Positions 35,170-42,897 of a stretch of 64,000 bases of DNA are shown in pieces (position 1 is the stretch's first letter; every line of letters begins with the position of its first letter). Both the position numbers and the translations under genes were made by a program. The notes beneath the pieces were generated by a model that saw only the letters and a program-made list of their open reading frames with translations, was not told where the DNA came from and ran no database searches. The DNA is from Nitrospira defluvii (GTDB lineage: Bacteria; Nitrospirota; Nitrospiria; Nitrospirales; Nitrospiraceae): assembly GCA_011525625.1 (NCBI GenBank), contig WYAX01000020.1, forward strand, positions 186,001 through 250,000, written 5' to 3'.

Positions 35170-35556
35170 ATGATGCCTGTCTTCACGGGTTCCGGGCGTG
35201 TGACGCTGCTTCTGCTGTCGCTGTGCTTCACCGGGGGCTGTGCGCAGTCGGCCCTGCAGGGTCATTCCTCGCAGGAAGATCTCGGGATGGGGATCGTCTC
35301 GGGAACACTGGGCGCGCAAACCCGGTCTACCCAGTCGGCCGGTGAACCGGGGTCGGGATCGGTGGTCGGTCAGGTCCAAGCTCTGGAAGGTGGTGCCTAT
35401 CTGGTGCGCGACGTCCGTGGCCAGGAGTATCGCATCCCCCATGATGAAAATACGAAAATTGATCGTCCGGCCCATATCGGCGATCGCATTCAATCCTGGT
35501 TCGACCGGCATGGGCGTGCCGTGCTGATCCGAAGCGCTGATGAGGAGAATCGATAG
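35170..35556 (+). CDS. Hypothetical lipoprotein, 128 aa
   Basis: Signal peptide with lipobox FTGGC. The mature part has a low-complexity Ser/Gly/Gln section and then a compact beta-rich domain (VVGQVQALEGGAYLVRDVRGQEYR), quoted in part. The ATG at 35170 has GGAGG at 35157-35161. It may be a small OB- or SH3-like barrel, but I do not recognise a family. It precedes the transglycosylase gene by about 30 bases. Confidence 0.7.
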   Translation: MMPVFTGSGRVTLLLLSLCFTGGCAQSALQGHSSQEDLGMGIVSGTLGAQTRSTQSAGEPGSGSVVGQVQALEGGAYLVRDVRGQEYRIPHDENTKIDRPAHIGDRIQSWFDRHGRAVLIRSADEENR

Positions 35557-35587
35557 GAGCCGTCCGGCCGCCGGCCGATTCTCTACC

Positions 35588-36205
35588 ATGCAACAGCCGG
35601 ATTGGAATCAGCTCTGGAGTCGAGTCGCTCGCGCACTCGTTCCCCTCGCCGTGGCCGGCTGCCTCATCGCCGCGATGCCTCCGGCCAGCAGGCTCGCCTT
35701 CGATCCTGCGATGAAGGACTACCAGCGACGACCAGCCTCCGAACCGATCGCCTCTCTGATCGCCACGTATGCCGAACAATACGCGTTGGATCCGGCGTTG
35801 CTACAGGCCATCATCAAAGTCGAGTCGAATTTCAACTCCGACGCCGTGTCGCCAAAAGGCGCGATCGGACTGATGCAGCTCATGCCGTTGACCGCTGCGG
35901 CGTTTCACGTTCTGGATCCGTTTGACCCCAGTGATAATATCCGCGCCGGTTCAGCGTTGCTCCGGGGACTGCTCGACCGGTTCGGTGGGGATCTGTCCTT
36001 GGCGTTAGCGGCCTACCATGTCGGTGAGGCGCGTGTCCGGCACACCGTCGGTGTGCCAACCCTGCCGGCGACGCAGCTCTATGTCGACCGGGTGTTGGGA
36101 TACTACGAGCGGTTCCGGACGAGCAGCGGGCAGCCGGCTCTCCGTTCCGTCGTCGGTCGCCGGTCGGCCCGGGGCATGGCGAACGAGTTCCATTCGGCCG
36201 AATGA
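35588..36205 (+). CDS. Lytic transglycosylase (SLT domain), exported
   Basis: A 205-residue protein with an N-terminal membrane segment or signal (ALVPLAVAGCLIAAM) and an SLT lysozyme-like domain from about residue 50. The catalytic Glu lies in AIIKVESNFNSDAVSPKGAIGLMQLMP (quoted in part: IIKVESNFN, KGAIGLMQLMP). LALAAYHVGE is the usual third motif (AAYNAGxxxV). It cleaves peptidoglycan glycan strands to 1,6-anhydro ends. The start at 35588 has no strong ribosome binding site; translation from 35540, overlapping the upstream lipoprotein gene, is an alternative. Confidence 0.87.
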   Translation: MQQPDWNQLWSRVARALVPLAVAGCLIAAMPPASRLAFDPAMKDYQRRPASEPIASLIATYAEQYALDPALLQAIIKVESNFNSDAVSPKGAIGLMQLMPLTAAAFHVLDPFDPSDNIRAGSALLRGLLDRFGGDLSLALAAYHVGEARVRHTVGVPTLPATQLYVDRVLGYYERFRTSSGQPALRSVVGRRSARGMANEFHSAE

Positions 36206-36286
36206 GTGGCGTCCGGTTGCATTTTCATCCGGAAAGAGAGTAGGGAATTCCGCGAGAACACTCAGCTGTTGAGATCGAGGACGCGC

Positions 36287-37441
36287 ATGAAGAAAAGTGA
36301 TCGGACAGCCCGGTTGGCCCAGTCGGATATCCGCGCGATGACCCTGGCCTGCGCGAAGGTCAATGGCATCAATATGTCTCAGGGAGTGTGCGATACGCCC
36401 GTGCCTCCGGTAGTCGTGCGGGCTGCCCAGCAGGCAATGGCACAGGGGCACAATACCTATGCCCGCTTTGACGGCATTGCGGAGTTGCGGGAGGCGATCG
36501 CCGCCAAATTAGCCGCCTACAATCACATCACCGCCGATCCCGAAACCCAGATCACGGTGAGTGCGGGCGCAACGGGGTCGTTTCAAGCTACCTGTATGGC
36601 GTTGCTCAACCCCGGAGACGAAGTGATTCTGTTTGAGCCCTTCTACGCCTACCATGTGCAGGCGATTCTTGCCGTGGAGGCGGTGCCCCGCTATGTCACG
36701 ATGCGACCGCCCGAGTGGACCGTCGACCTCAAGGGGCTCGAACAGGCGATCACGGCCAGAACGAAAGCGATCGTCGTGAACAGTCCGGGGAATCCGTCCG
36801 GCAAAGTCTTTACGCGTCGAGAGTTGGAACAGATCGCCGACATTGCCTGTCGGTACGATCTGTTGGTGATCACGGACGAGATTTACGAGTATTTCGTGTT
36901 CGACGGGCGAGAGCATATCAGCATGGCCTCGTTGCCCGGCATGGCCGACCGGACCATTACGATCGGCGGCTACTCCAAGACCTTCAGCATCACCGGGTGG
37001 CGTATTGGCTATAGCGTGGCGGAGCCGTCGTGGGCGAAGGCCATTGGGGCGATGAGCGATGTGTTGTATGTCTGTGCGCCGACACCCCTGCAGCATGGTG
37101 TGGCCGCCGGCATTCGTGCCCTTGGCCCGTCTTTTTACCGCGAGCTTGCTGTCGAACATCAACAGAAGCGGGACCGCTTCTGCGGTGCCTTGGCGAAGGC
37201 GGGGCTTCCACCCGCCGTGCCGCAAGGGGCCTACTACGTACTGGCAGATGTGTCTCGCGTTCCGGGGAAGACCAGTCGCGAACGTGCACTGTATCTCTTG
37301 GACAAGACCGGAGTGGCGGGCGTACCGGGAGAGGCCTTTTTTGAAGGGCCGGAAGGCAGTCGCTATATGCGGTTTTGTATGGCGAAGACCGATCGCGACC
37401 TGGAACAGGCCAGCCGGGCGATCGAACAGTTTGCGAGCTAA
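36287..37441 (+). CDS. Class I/II pyridoxal-phosphate aminotransferase
   Basis: A 384-residue fold-type I aminotransferase. NTYARFDGIAELREAI and TVSAGATGSFQATCMALL are the N-terminal landmarks; SPGNPSGKVF binds substrate carboxylate; the PLP Lys lies in SKTFSITGWRIGY. It resembles aspartate or kynurenine-type aminotransferases; the exact amino donor cannot be told. The ATG at 36287 has GAGG 6-9 bases upstream. The frame extends to 36206 without start support. It is convergent with the glycosyltransferase gene, with 23 bases between. Confidence 0.9.
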   Translation: MKKSDRTARLAQSDIRAMTLACAKVNGINMSQGVCDTPVPPVVVRAAQQAMAQGHNTYARFDGIAELREAIAAKLAAYNHITADPETQITVSAGATGSFQATCMALLNPGDEVILFEPFYAYHVQAILAVEAVPRYVTMRPPEWTVDLKGLEQAITARTKAIVVNSPGNPSGKVFTRRELEQIADIACRYDLLVITDEIYEYFVFDGREHISMASLPGMADRTITIGGYSKTFSITGWRIGYSVAEPSWAKAIGAMSDVLYVCAPTPLQHGVAAGIRALGPSFYRELAVEHQQKRDRFCGALAKAGLPPAVPQGAYYVLADVSRVPGKTSRERALYLLDKTGVAGVPGEAFFEGPEGSRYMRFCMAKTDRDLEQASRAIEQFAS

Positions 37442-37464
37442 GCGGACGGTACGAACTCGCGCGA

Positions 37465-38871
37465 CTATCGCGCTTGCCAGGATGCGGTTCTGGTCATGGC
37501 ACCCCACGTGGCCTTCTTCCCGCGTACCCAACGATACAGGCCGATCAATTTCCACGCCGAGTTCAATTGGCGAAAGCCAAAGTTTTCCACGACGGCGGCG
37601 AGCAGCAGTTTCATGACATCGCGCTGGGCCGGGTAGACGTGGAACGACATTTCTTCCAACAGTAAGGCGCTCACCGAGAGCAGCACGCCGAGGCCAATGG
37701 CCGCGATGAGCAGGATCAACCAGGTCTGCACGGACACAAATCCCAACACAAAGCTGAGGATCAGGAAGCAGTAGCCGAACACTTCGATCGCCGGCCCGAT
37801 CCATTCAAAGACGGCCATAAACGGAAAGGCCAGCCAGCCGATCGTGCCGCCCTTGGGATGAAACATGAGATCCAGGTTTTTGGTCAGGCTTTCACAGAGC
37901 CCGCGCTGCCACCGGACGCGTTGATTCTTCAGCGTGCGTAGGTCCTCCGGTGCTTCGGTCCAGCAGACCGAGTCGGGGACGAAAGTGATCCGGTAGGGCT
38001 TCTCGCTCAGCCGCAAATGGCGGTGTAGCCGGACGACCAACTCCATATCTTCCCCGATCGTGTCCGATCGATACCCGCCCACGGTGACAACGGCTTCCTT
38101 GCGAAAAATGCCGAACGCGCCGGAGATGATGAGCATGGCGTTCATCGGCGACCAGCCCAGGCGTCCGAACAGAAACGCGCGGAGGTATTCGACGATTTGG
38201 AAGAGCGCCAGGAGGTTCGTGGGGAGGCCGATCTTCGTCAGAAATCCGTTCTCGACGCGACAGCCATTGGCGATACGGACGGTGCCGCCGCTCGCAACCG
38301 TGCGGTGGTCGTCCAGAAACGGCTGCACCGCCCGTCGCAGGCTGTCTGGCTGGAGGATCGAATCCGCATCGATACAGCAAAAGAGCGGATAGAGCGAGAG
38401 GTTGATACCGGCGTTCAGGGAATCGGCTTTGCCGCCGTTCTCCTTGTCGATGACACGCAGATTGGCATGCAGCGCAGAATGGTAGATCGCCCGGATCTCC
38501 GCAGTCGGTAGCTGGGTGTGGTACGCCTCCGGAAACGGAAAGAGCTCGAACTCCTGGCGGAGCACGTCGATCGTGGCGTCCTTCGATCCGTCGTTGATCA
38601 CGACGATTTCATATTCGGAATAGCTGAGTTGGAGGAGCGACCGAATGGAGCCCGCGATCGTGGCGGCTTCATTGTATGCCGGAACAAGAATGCTGATCTG
38701 CGGCTCGAAACCCGTGTAGCTGCGCGGCAGGCTTTCCAGCACCCGCTCCTGCAGATATTGCCGCAAGTGCACGATGGCGATGACGTCCAGCATCAAGTAT
38801 CCGGCGGTCAAGCCGAGAAAGTAGAGCAGGAACAGCCATTCGGATAGTGAAATGAGCGTGTCTATCCACAT
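37465..38871 (-). CDS. Family 2 glycosyltransferase, processive membrane type (PgaC-like)
   Basis: A 468-residue integral membrane glycosyltransferase. An N-terminal membrane segment (EWLFLLYFLGLTAGYLML) is followed by the GT2 domain with ISILVPAYNEA, VINDGSKD, CIDADS, GEDMELVVRLH and QRVRWQRG, which together make the D, DxD, ED and QxxRW set of processive synthases. At least three C-terminal membrane segments come next. It would polymerise a beta-linked polysaccharide and pass it across the inner membrane, as PgaC, HasA and BcsA do. The start at 38871 is ATG with a weak ribosome binding site. It diverges from the exopolysaccharide operon starting at 38930, with 58 bases between. Confidence 0.9.
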   Translation of the reverse strand: MWIDTLISLSEWLFLLYFLGLTAGYLMLDVIAIVHLRQYLQERVLESLPRSYTGFEPQISILVPAYNEAATIAGSIRSLLQLSYSEYEIVVINDGSKDATIDVLRQEFELFPFPEAYHTQLPTAEIRAIYHSALHANLRVIDKENGGKADSLNAGINLSLYPLFCCIDADSILQPDSLRRAVQPFLDDHRTVASGGTVRIANGCRVENGFLTKIGLPTNLLALFQIVEYLRAFLFGRLGWSPMNAMLIISGAFGIFRKEAVVTVGGYRSDTIGEDMELVVRLHRHLRLSEKPYRITFVPDSVCWTEAPEDLRTLKNQRVRWQRGLCESLTKNLDLMFHPKGGTIGWLAFPFMAVFEWIGPAIEVFGYCFLILSFVLGFVSVQTWLILLIAAIGLGVLLSVSALLLEEMSFHVYPAQRDVMKLLLAAVVENFGFRQLNSAWKLIGLYRWVRGKKATWGAMTRTASWQAR

Positions 38872-38929
38872 CAATCAGCGTCTCGTGATATCGACCGGAA
38901 CTTGCCGGATCCGCAGGGGAAGGCGGTTG

Positions 38930-40498
38930 ATGGTGTCGCTCTGGCTGACGTTGTTCGCAGGAATCGGACTGGGTGCCTCGCTCCTTCCCGCGCGTGCTGC
39001 CGACATTCCCTTGTCAGAACCCATTCCTTCCACCGTCTACGAAATCGAACTGACCTATATCGGCGAGCGTACCGATCCGACCGTCGCGTTCAGCGGACCG
39101 CCGCCGACTGCAGCCCCTTTTCCTTATCGACCGTTTCTGCCCATTCTTGAACTGCGCGCGAGCCTGGGGGCGGTCCGGCCCTTCGGCCCGTGCCTGGCTC
39201 AGGTGACGAAGTCGGACATCGGCATCGACATACAGTGGAGCGCCGCCGGCGCGGCCCGTTGCGGGCAGCGTCTCGAGCTGCATCCAGCCGGGAAACCCGT
39301 GGACCTGTTGTCATACCGGATGTTGCGGATCCGTGGCCGCGCCACCGGCTCTGTAGTGGTCGGTATCGAAGATCTGGCTGGTTACAGGCGTGAGGACAAT
39401 CAGACGGTAAGCACCCTCTCCGGACCCTTTGATCTGACGGTTCCGTTGCAGGAGGTCGGGCGGGCAGTCGATCTTCGTCAGATCACGGCCCTCGTGGTGT
39501 CCACTGAGGGGCAAGGTGGTCAGATTCAGTTGGAGAAGATCGAGGTGATGCAAGAGTTGCCGGTCACGACGCGACCTAGAGGGACTGGATTTTGGGTCTG
39601 GAACTACCGTCAGGCAGTGCAGGATCCGGAGCCGATGCTGGATACCTGCCGTGCGCAGGGCTGCTCGCGAGTGCTGATTCAACTGCCGGCCCCATCCGAT
39701 GACGAGGGACTCTGGCGCGCCTATGCGCAGCTCCTCGCCAAGGTGCGGGACGCCGGTATTGAGCCGTGGGCGCTCGACGGCTATCCCGAAGCGATACAGG
39801 AACCGCATCGATTGGCCGATAAGATCTGGAGACTACTGCATCTCGTACCGCCGGGCCTCCTGTCGGGCGTGCAGCTCGACATCGAACCCTATCTCGTGCC
39901 GGGGTTTTTTCAGGACGAGGCGCAACTGCACCGGTATCTCGACACGATCGAGATGGTGAAAGATGCCATGCAAGGCCGAGCCAAGTTGTCGATGGTGATT
40001 CCATTCTGGCTCGCCACGCCGACCGTCAGTGGGCGCCCCCTGGCGTTTGCCGTAATGGATCTGGCGGATGAAGTGGCGGTGATGAGTTACCGCACCGATC
40101 TCGATGAGGTCCAGGACATTGCCGACGATATCCTGCGCTATGGGTCGATGAGCGGGATTCCGGTGTGGTTAGCCGTCGAGACGACCGTCTTGCCGGTCGA
40201 ACAGCATGTGGTGTTGCGACGAGCCCCGCAGCAGGGCCAGGCCGATGCCCTTTTGGATCGCGACCACCACCTGTTGCAGTGGCGACCGATCGGCGAGGTG
40301 GATCGTGCAGGCCTGCATCGGGAGTGGTTCCGGGTTCACCGTCGGTTCACGGTCAATCCTGAACGATTGTCCTTTGCCGGTCGTTCTCGTGCCCAGGTGT
40401 CCTCGGCGATCAAGATGATACAGGACACCACCTCACACCCGAGTTTTGCGGGGGTGATGATTCACGATCTTGATGGATTCCGTGCCCTCGCCGAATAG
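38930..40498 (+). CDS. Exported GH18-like (TIM-barrel) protein of the exopolysaccharide operon
   Basis: A 522-residue exported protein. A signal peptide (LTLFAGIGLGASLLPARAA) is followed by a beta-rich first half (about residues 30-210, possibly a carbohydrate-binding module) and a TIM-barrel-like second half starting at GFWVWNYR. Within it LLSGVQLDIEPYLVP has the DxxDxDxE-like acidic strand end of GH18-type hydrolases (here only the last D-x-E is obvious), and DEVAVMSYRTD a later barrel strand. PgaB has a comparable hydrolase half. The start at 38930 is supported by GGGGAAGG. It is the first gene of a tight three-gene operon. Confidence 0.75.
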   Translation: MVSLWLTLFAGIGLGASLLPARAADIPLSEPIPSTVYEIELTYIGERTDPTVAFSGPPPTAAPFPYRPFLPILELRASLGAVRPFGPCLAQVTKSDIGIDIQWSAAGAARCGQRLELHPAGKPVDLLSYRMLRIRGRATGSVVVGIEDLAGYRREDNQTVSTLSGPFDLTVPLQEVGRAVDLRQITALVVSTEGQGGQIQLEKIEVMQELPVTTRPRGTGFWVWNYRQAVQDPEPMLDTCRAQGCSRVLIQLPAPSDDEGLWRAYAQLLAKVRDAGIEPWALDGYPEAIQEPHRLADKIWRLLHLVPPGLLSGVQLDIEPYLVPGFFQDEAQLHRYLDTIEMVKDAMQGRAKLSMVIPFWLATPTVSGRPLAFAVMDLADEVAVMSYRTDLDEVQDIADDILRYGSMSGIPVWLAVETTVLPVEQHVVLRRAPQQGQADALLDRDHHLLQWRPIGEVDRAGLHREWFRVHRRFTVNPERLSFAGRSRAQVSSAIKMIQDTTSHPSFAGVMIHDLDGFRALAE

Positions 40499-40532
40499 AG
40501 TCGTGCATGTCGGAAAAACAGGGTCGTCACGG

Positions 40533-42893
40533 ATGATCGATCCCCGCAGGTGGATATTTCGACGAAGGTTTGCAGCCGGTCTGTTGGCGGGGATGTTGCT
40601 CGCCGCGGGCTGGTTCTCTACGCCCGCCACGATGATCGCCGCCATGGCGCCGGACTCGTCTCCGAGCCGGATTCTGCAACAAGCCAGAGCGTTGGAAGAG
40701 GAGAAGCACTACGAGGAGGCCATTGCGGCCTACCGGCAATACCTCTTGGCCAAACCGGACCATGATGATGTGCGCGCGACGATGGCGAAACTTCTGTCCT
40801 GGCAGGGGCAGAGGGCGGAGGCCATCGCCCTCTATCGAGACATTTTGACCCGCCAGCCGCTCGACTATGATACCCGAGTCGGCCTTGCCCGGGTCTTGTC
40901 CTGGAACAAACAATTCGCCGACGCGCGAGACGAATATGACCGGGTACTTCACGACGACCCGACCCATGCCGAAGCCCTGGCGGGCCTGGGAGACCTGCTG
41001 GTGTGGAGCGGCCATCGTGAACAGGCGATTCCATACTATGAACGGGCGGTGGCGGCCACCGGCGACGAAGAGATTGCGGCACGACTGCGCGTCGTAAAAG
41101 CCGAGGTCGAATCCGTTCCCGCTGTCCCGGATCCGTCGCCTGTTTACAGAAACAATTTGGAGTCGGCGGATGGAAGTCAGGCGTTGGAGCGAGGGCATCG
41201 TTTGGAAACGATGCGCCAGCACGAAGATGCCCTGGTCGTGTATCGCGAGGGATTGCGGCAGTCGCCGGAGAATGATGAGTTGCGTGCCGCTGTGGCCCGG
41301 CTTCTTTCCTGGCAGGGGGGCCATGTCGAAGCCGTCGAGTTATACCGGGATGTGTTGGTTCGTCATCCGGAGAATCAGGACATTCGCGTGGCGCTGGCGC
41401 AGGTGCTGTCGTGGCAGAAACAGTTCGAGGAGGCGGGACGCTTGTACCGGGAGGTCTTGCAAGCCGAGCCGGGGCAGATCGAGGCGCGCCGCGGCCTGGC
41501 CGAGGTCGCGCATTGGCGGGGTGATCGTTCAGAGGCTCTGGCACGCTATGAGGCGCTTCTTGCCGAGACCCACGACCCCGACATCGAGGAACGGCTGAGC
41601 GCCATTCGGTCGGAAGGACCGGTCGCATCAGCCCCTGCAGCCGAGTTGTCCGCCACAGGCTCGTCAACTGAGGAGCAAGGGGCACGAGCCGTGGCTGGCG
41701 CCATGGAACAAGCCACGAGATTCGAGGTGGCCAAACAGTATCACGAAGCGGAGGGCGTCTACCGAGAGGCATTGGGGCAACATCCCGACAATGACGAGAT
41801 CCGGAGTGCGTTGGCGCGTGTCTTGTCCTGGCAAGGCTCGCACCAGGAGGCTACGACGCTGTATCGGGATGTGTTGGTTCGCCACCCGGAGGATCAGGAC
41901 ATTCGCGTGGCGCTGGCGCAGGTGCTGTCGTGGCAGAAACAGTTCGAGGAGGCGGGACGCTTGTATCGGGAGGTCTTGCAAGCCGAGCCGGGGCAGATCG
42001 AGGCGCGCCGCGGCCTGGCCGAGGTCGCGCATTGGCGGGGCGACCGTTCAGAGGCCCTGGCACGCTATGAGGCGCTTCTTGCCGAGACCCACGACCCGGC
42101 GATTGAGCAGCGGATTGCTGCGGTGAAATCCGAGTTGCTAGTTTCGCCGCGGGCTGCGGTGGGGCAAGGGCTGACCGGACTGCGGCTTCCCTATCGTGAC
42201 TATGCCAAGATCGGCTACGGCCATTATTCCTATACGAAGAATCAACCGGACGAGCGTGATCTGCTGTTTGAAATCGCCAAGCCTTTGGGCAATCAAACGC
42301 TGGTGGTACGGGCCGAGCCGATTAATCGATTCGGGTTCCACGACACGCCGATTTCGGCGGAACTCTATAGTCCCCTGTGGCAGCGAGCCTGGGGGTATGT
42401 GGCGGCGCAGGGTACGGTCAATCCGCATTTTTCCCCCAACTACTCGGTGATGGGAGAAGTGGCACAAGGACTGGGTGGGTTGCATGCCTCGCTCGCTCCC
42501 TTTGAACTCTCCTTCGGCTACCGGCGACTCAATTACAAGCAGGACGACATCGATCTGTTGATGCCGGGGCTGACGGTCTTTCTGCCCTTTAATCTTTGGT
42601 TGACGGAGAAAATCTACCTGATTCCGAACACGGGAGCGGTCACGCTGGCTTCCCAACTCACCTGGCGGCCGACGGAACGTGTACAGGTCTTTGTCTCCGG
42701 CTCCTTCGGCACGTCCGGCGAACGGATCGTGGCGGCGCAGGACTTTACCCGTGTGGGGAGTCGTACGATTCAAGGGGGCGTCACGTTTCCGATCAACGAG
42801 CGATTCTCGGCCGAGACCTCCGGGTACTACGAAGACCGCGGATTCCTCTATGTCCGGCGGGGCGGGAATTTCAGTCTTATTTATCATTGGTGA
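40533..42893 (+). CDS. TPR plus YaiO-type outer membrane beta-barrel protein (PgaA-like role)
   Basis: A 786-residue envelope protein. The signal sequence (RRFAAGLLAGMLLAAGWF) leads into about ten TPR-like helix pairs between residues 50 and 535, each with the words LLSWQG, AIALYRDIL or VLSWQKQFEEAGRLYREVL. A beta-barrel of about 230 residues ends in YHW, the aromatic C-terminus of outer-membrane barrels, and resembles the YaiO family. TPR plus barrel is the layout of PgaA, which exports PNAG. Two 173-residue-spaced TPR blocks are nearly identical at DNA level (41342-41578 and 41861-42097). The start at 40533 is uncertain; ATGs at 40470 and 40507 also exist. Confidence 0.82.
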   Translation: MIDPRRWIFRRRFAAGLLAGMLLAAGWFSTPATMIAAMAPDSSPSRILQQARALEEEKHYEEAIAAYRQYLLAKPDHDDVRATMAKLLSWQGQRAEAIALYRDILTRQPLDYDTRVGLARVLSWNKQFADARDEYDRVLHDDPTHAEALAGLGDLLVWSGHREQAIPYYERAVAATGDEEIAARLRVVKAEVESVPAVPDPSPVYRNNLESADGSQALERGHRLETMRQHEDALVVYREGLRQSPENDELRAAVARLLSWQGGHVEAVELYRDVLVRHPENQDIRVALAQVLSWQKQFEEAGRLYREVLQAEPGQIEARRGLAEVAHWRGDRSEALARYEALLAETHDPDIEERLSAIRSEGPVASAPAAELSATGSSTEEQGARAVAGAMEQATRFEVAKQYHEAEGVYREALGQHPDNDEIRSALARVLSWQGSHQEATTLYRDVLVRHPEDQDIRVALAQVLSWQKQFEEAGRLYREVLQAEPGQIEARRGLAEVAHWRGDRSEALARYEALLAETHDPAIEQRIAAVKSELLVSPRAAVGQGLTGLRLPYRDYAKIGYGHYSYTKNQPDERDLLFEIAKPLGNQTLVVRAEPINRFGFHDTPISAELYSPLWQRAWGYVAAQGTVNPHFSPNYSVMGEVAQGLGGLHASLAPFELSFGYRRLNYKQDDIDLLMPGLTVFLPFNLWLTEKIYLIPNTGAVTLASQLTWRPTERVQVFVSGSFGTSGERIVAAQDFTRVGSRTIQGGVTFPINERFSAETSGYYEDRGFLYVRRGGNFSLIYHW
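41342..41578 (+). repeat. Intragenic direct repeat, copy 1
   Basis: 237 bases inside the TPR/barrel gene recur 519 bases downstream (41861-42097), in frame, with only about eight differences, nearly all at third codon positions. The protein copies differ by one residue (Asn to Asp). Confidence 0.85.
41861..42097 (+). repeat. Intragenic direct repeat, copy 2
   Basis: Second copy of the 237-base TPR block, at a spacing of 519 bases (173 codons). Such near-identity at synonymous sites points to recent duplication or ongoing gene conversion. Confidence 0.85.
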
Positions 42894-42897
42894 GTTG

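Noticed and set aside
36509-37804. Long minus-strand frame opposite the aminotransferase
   Set aside because: Shadow of a well-supported gene; GC-rich codon bias produces long antisense frames throughout.
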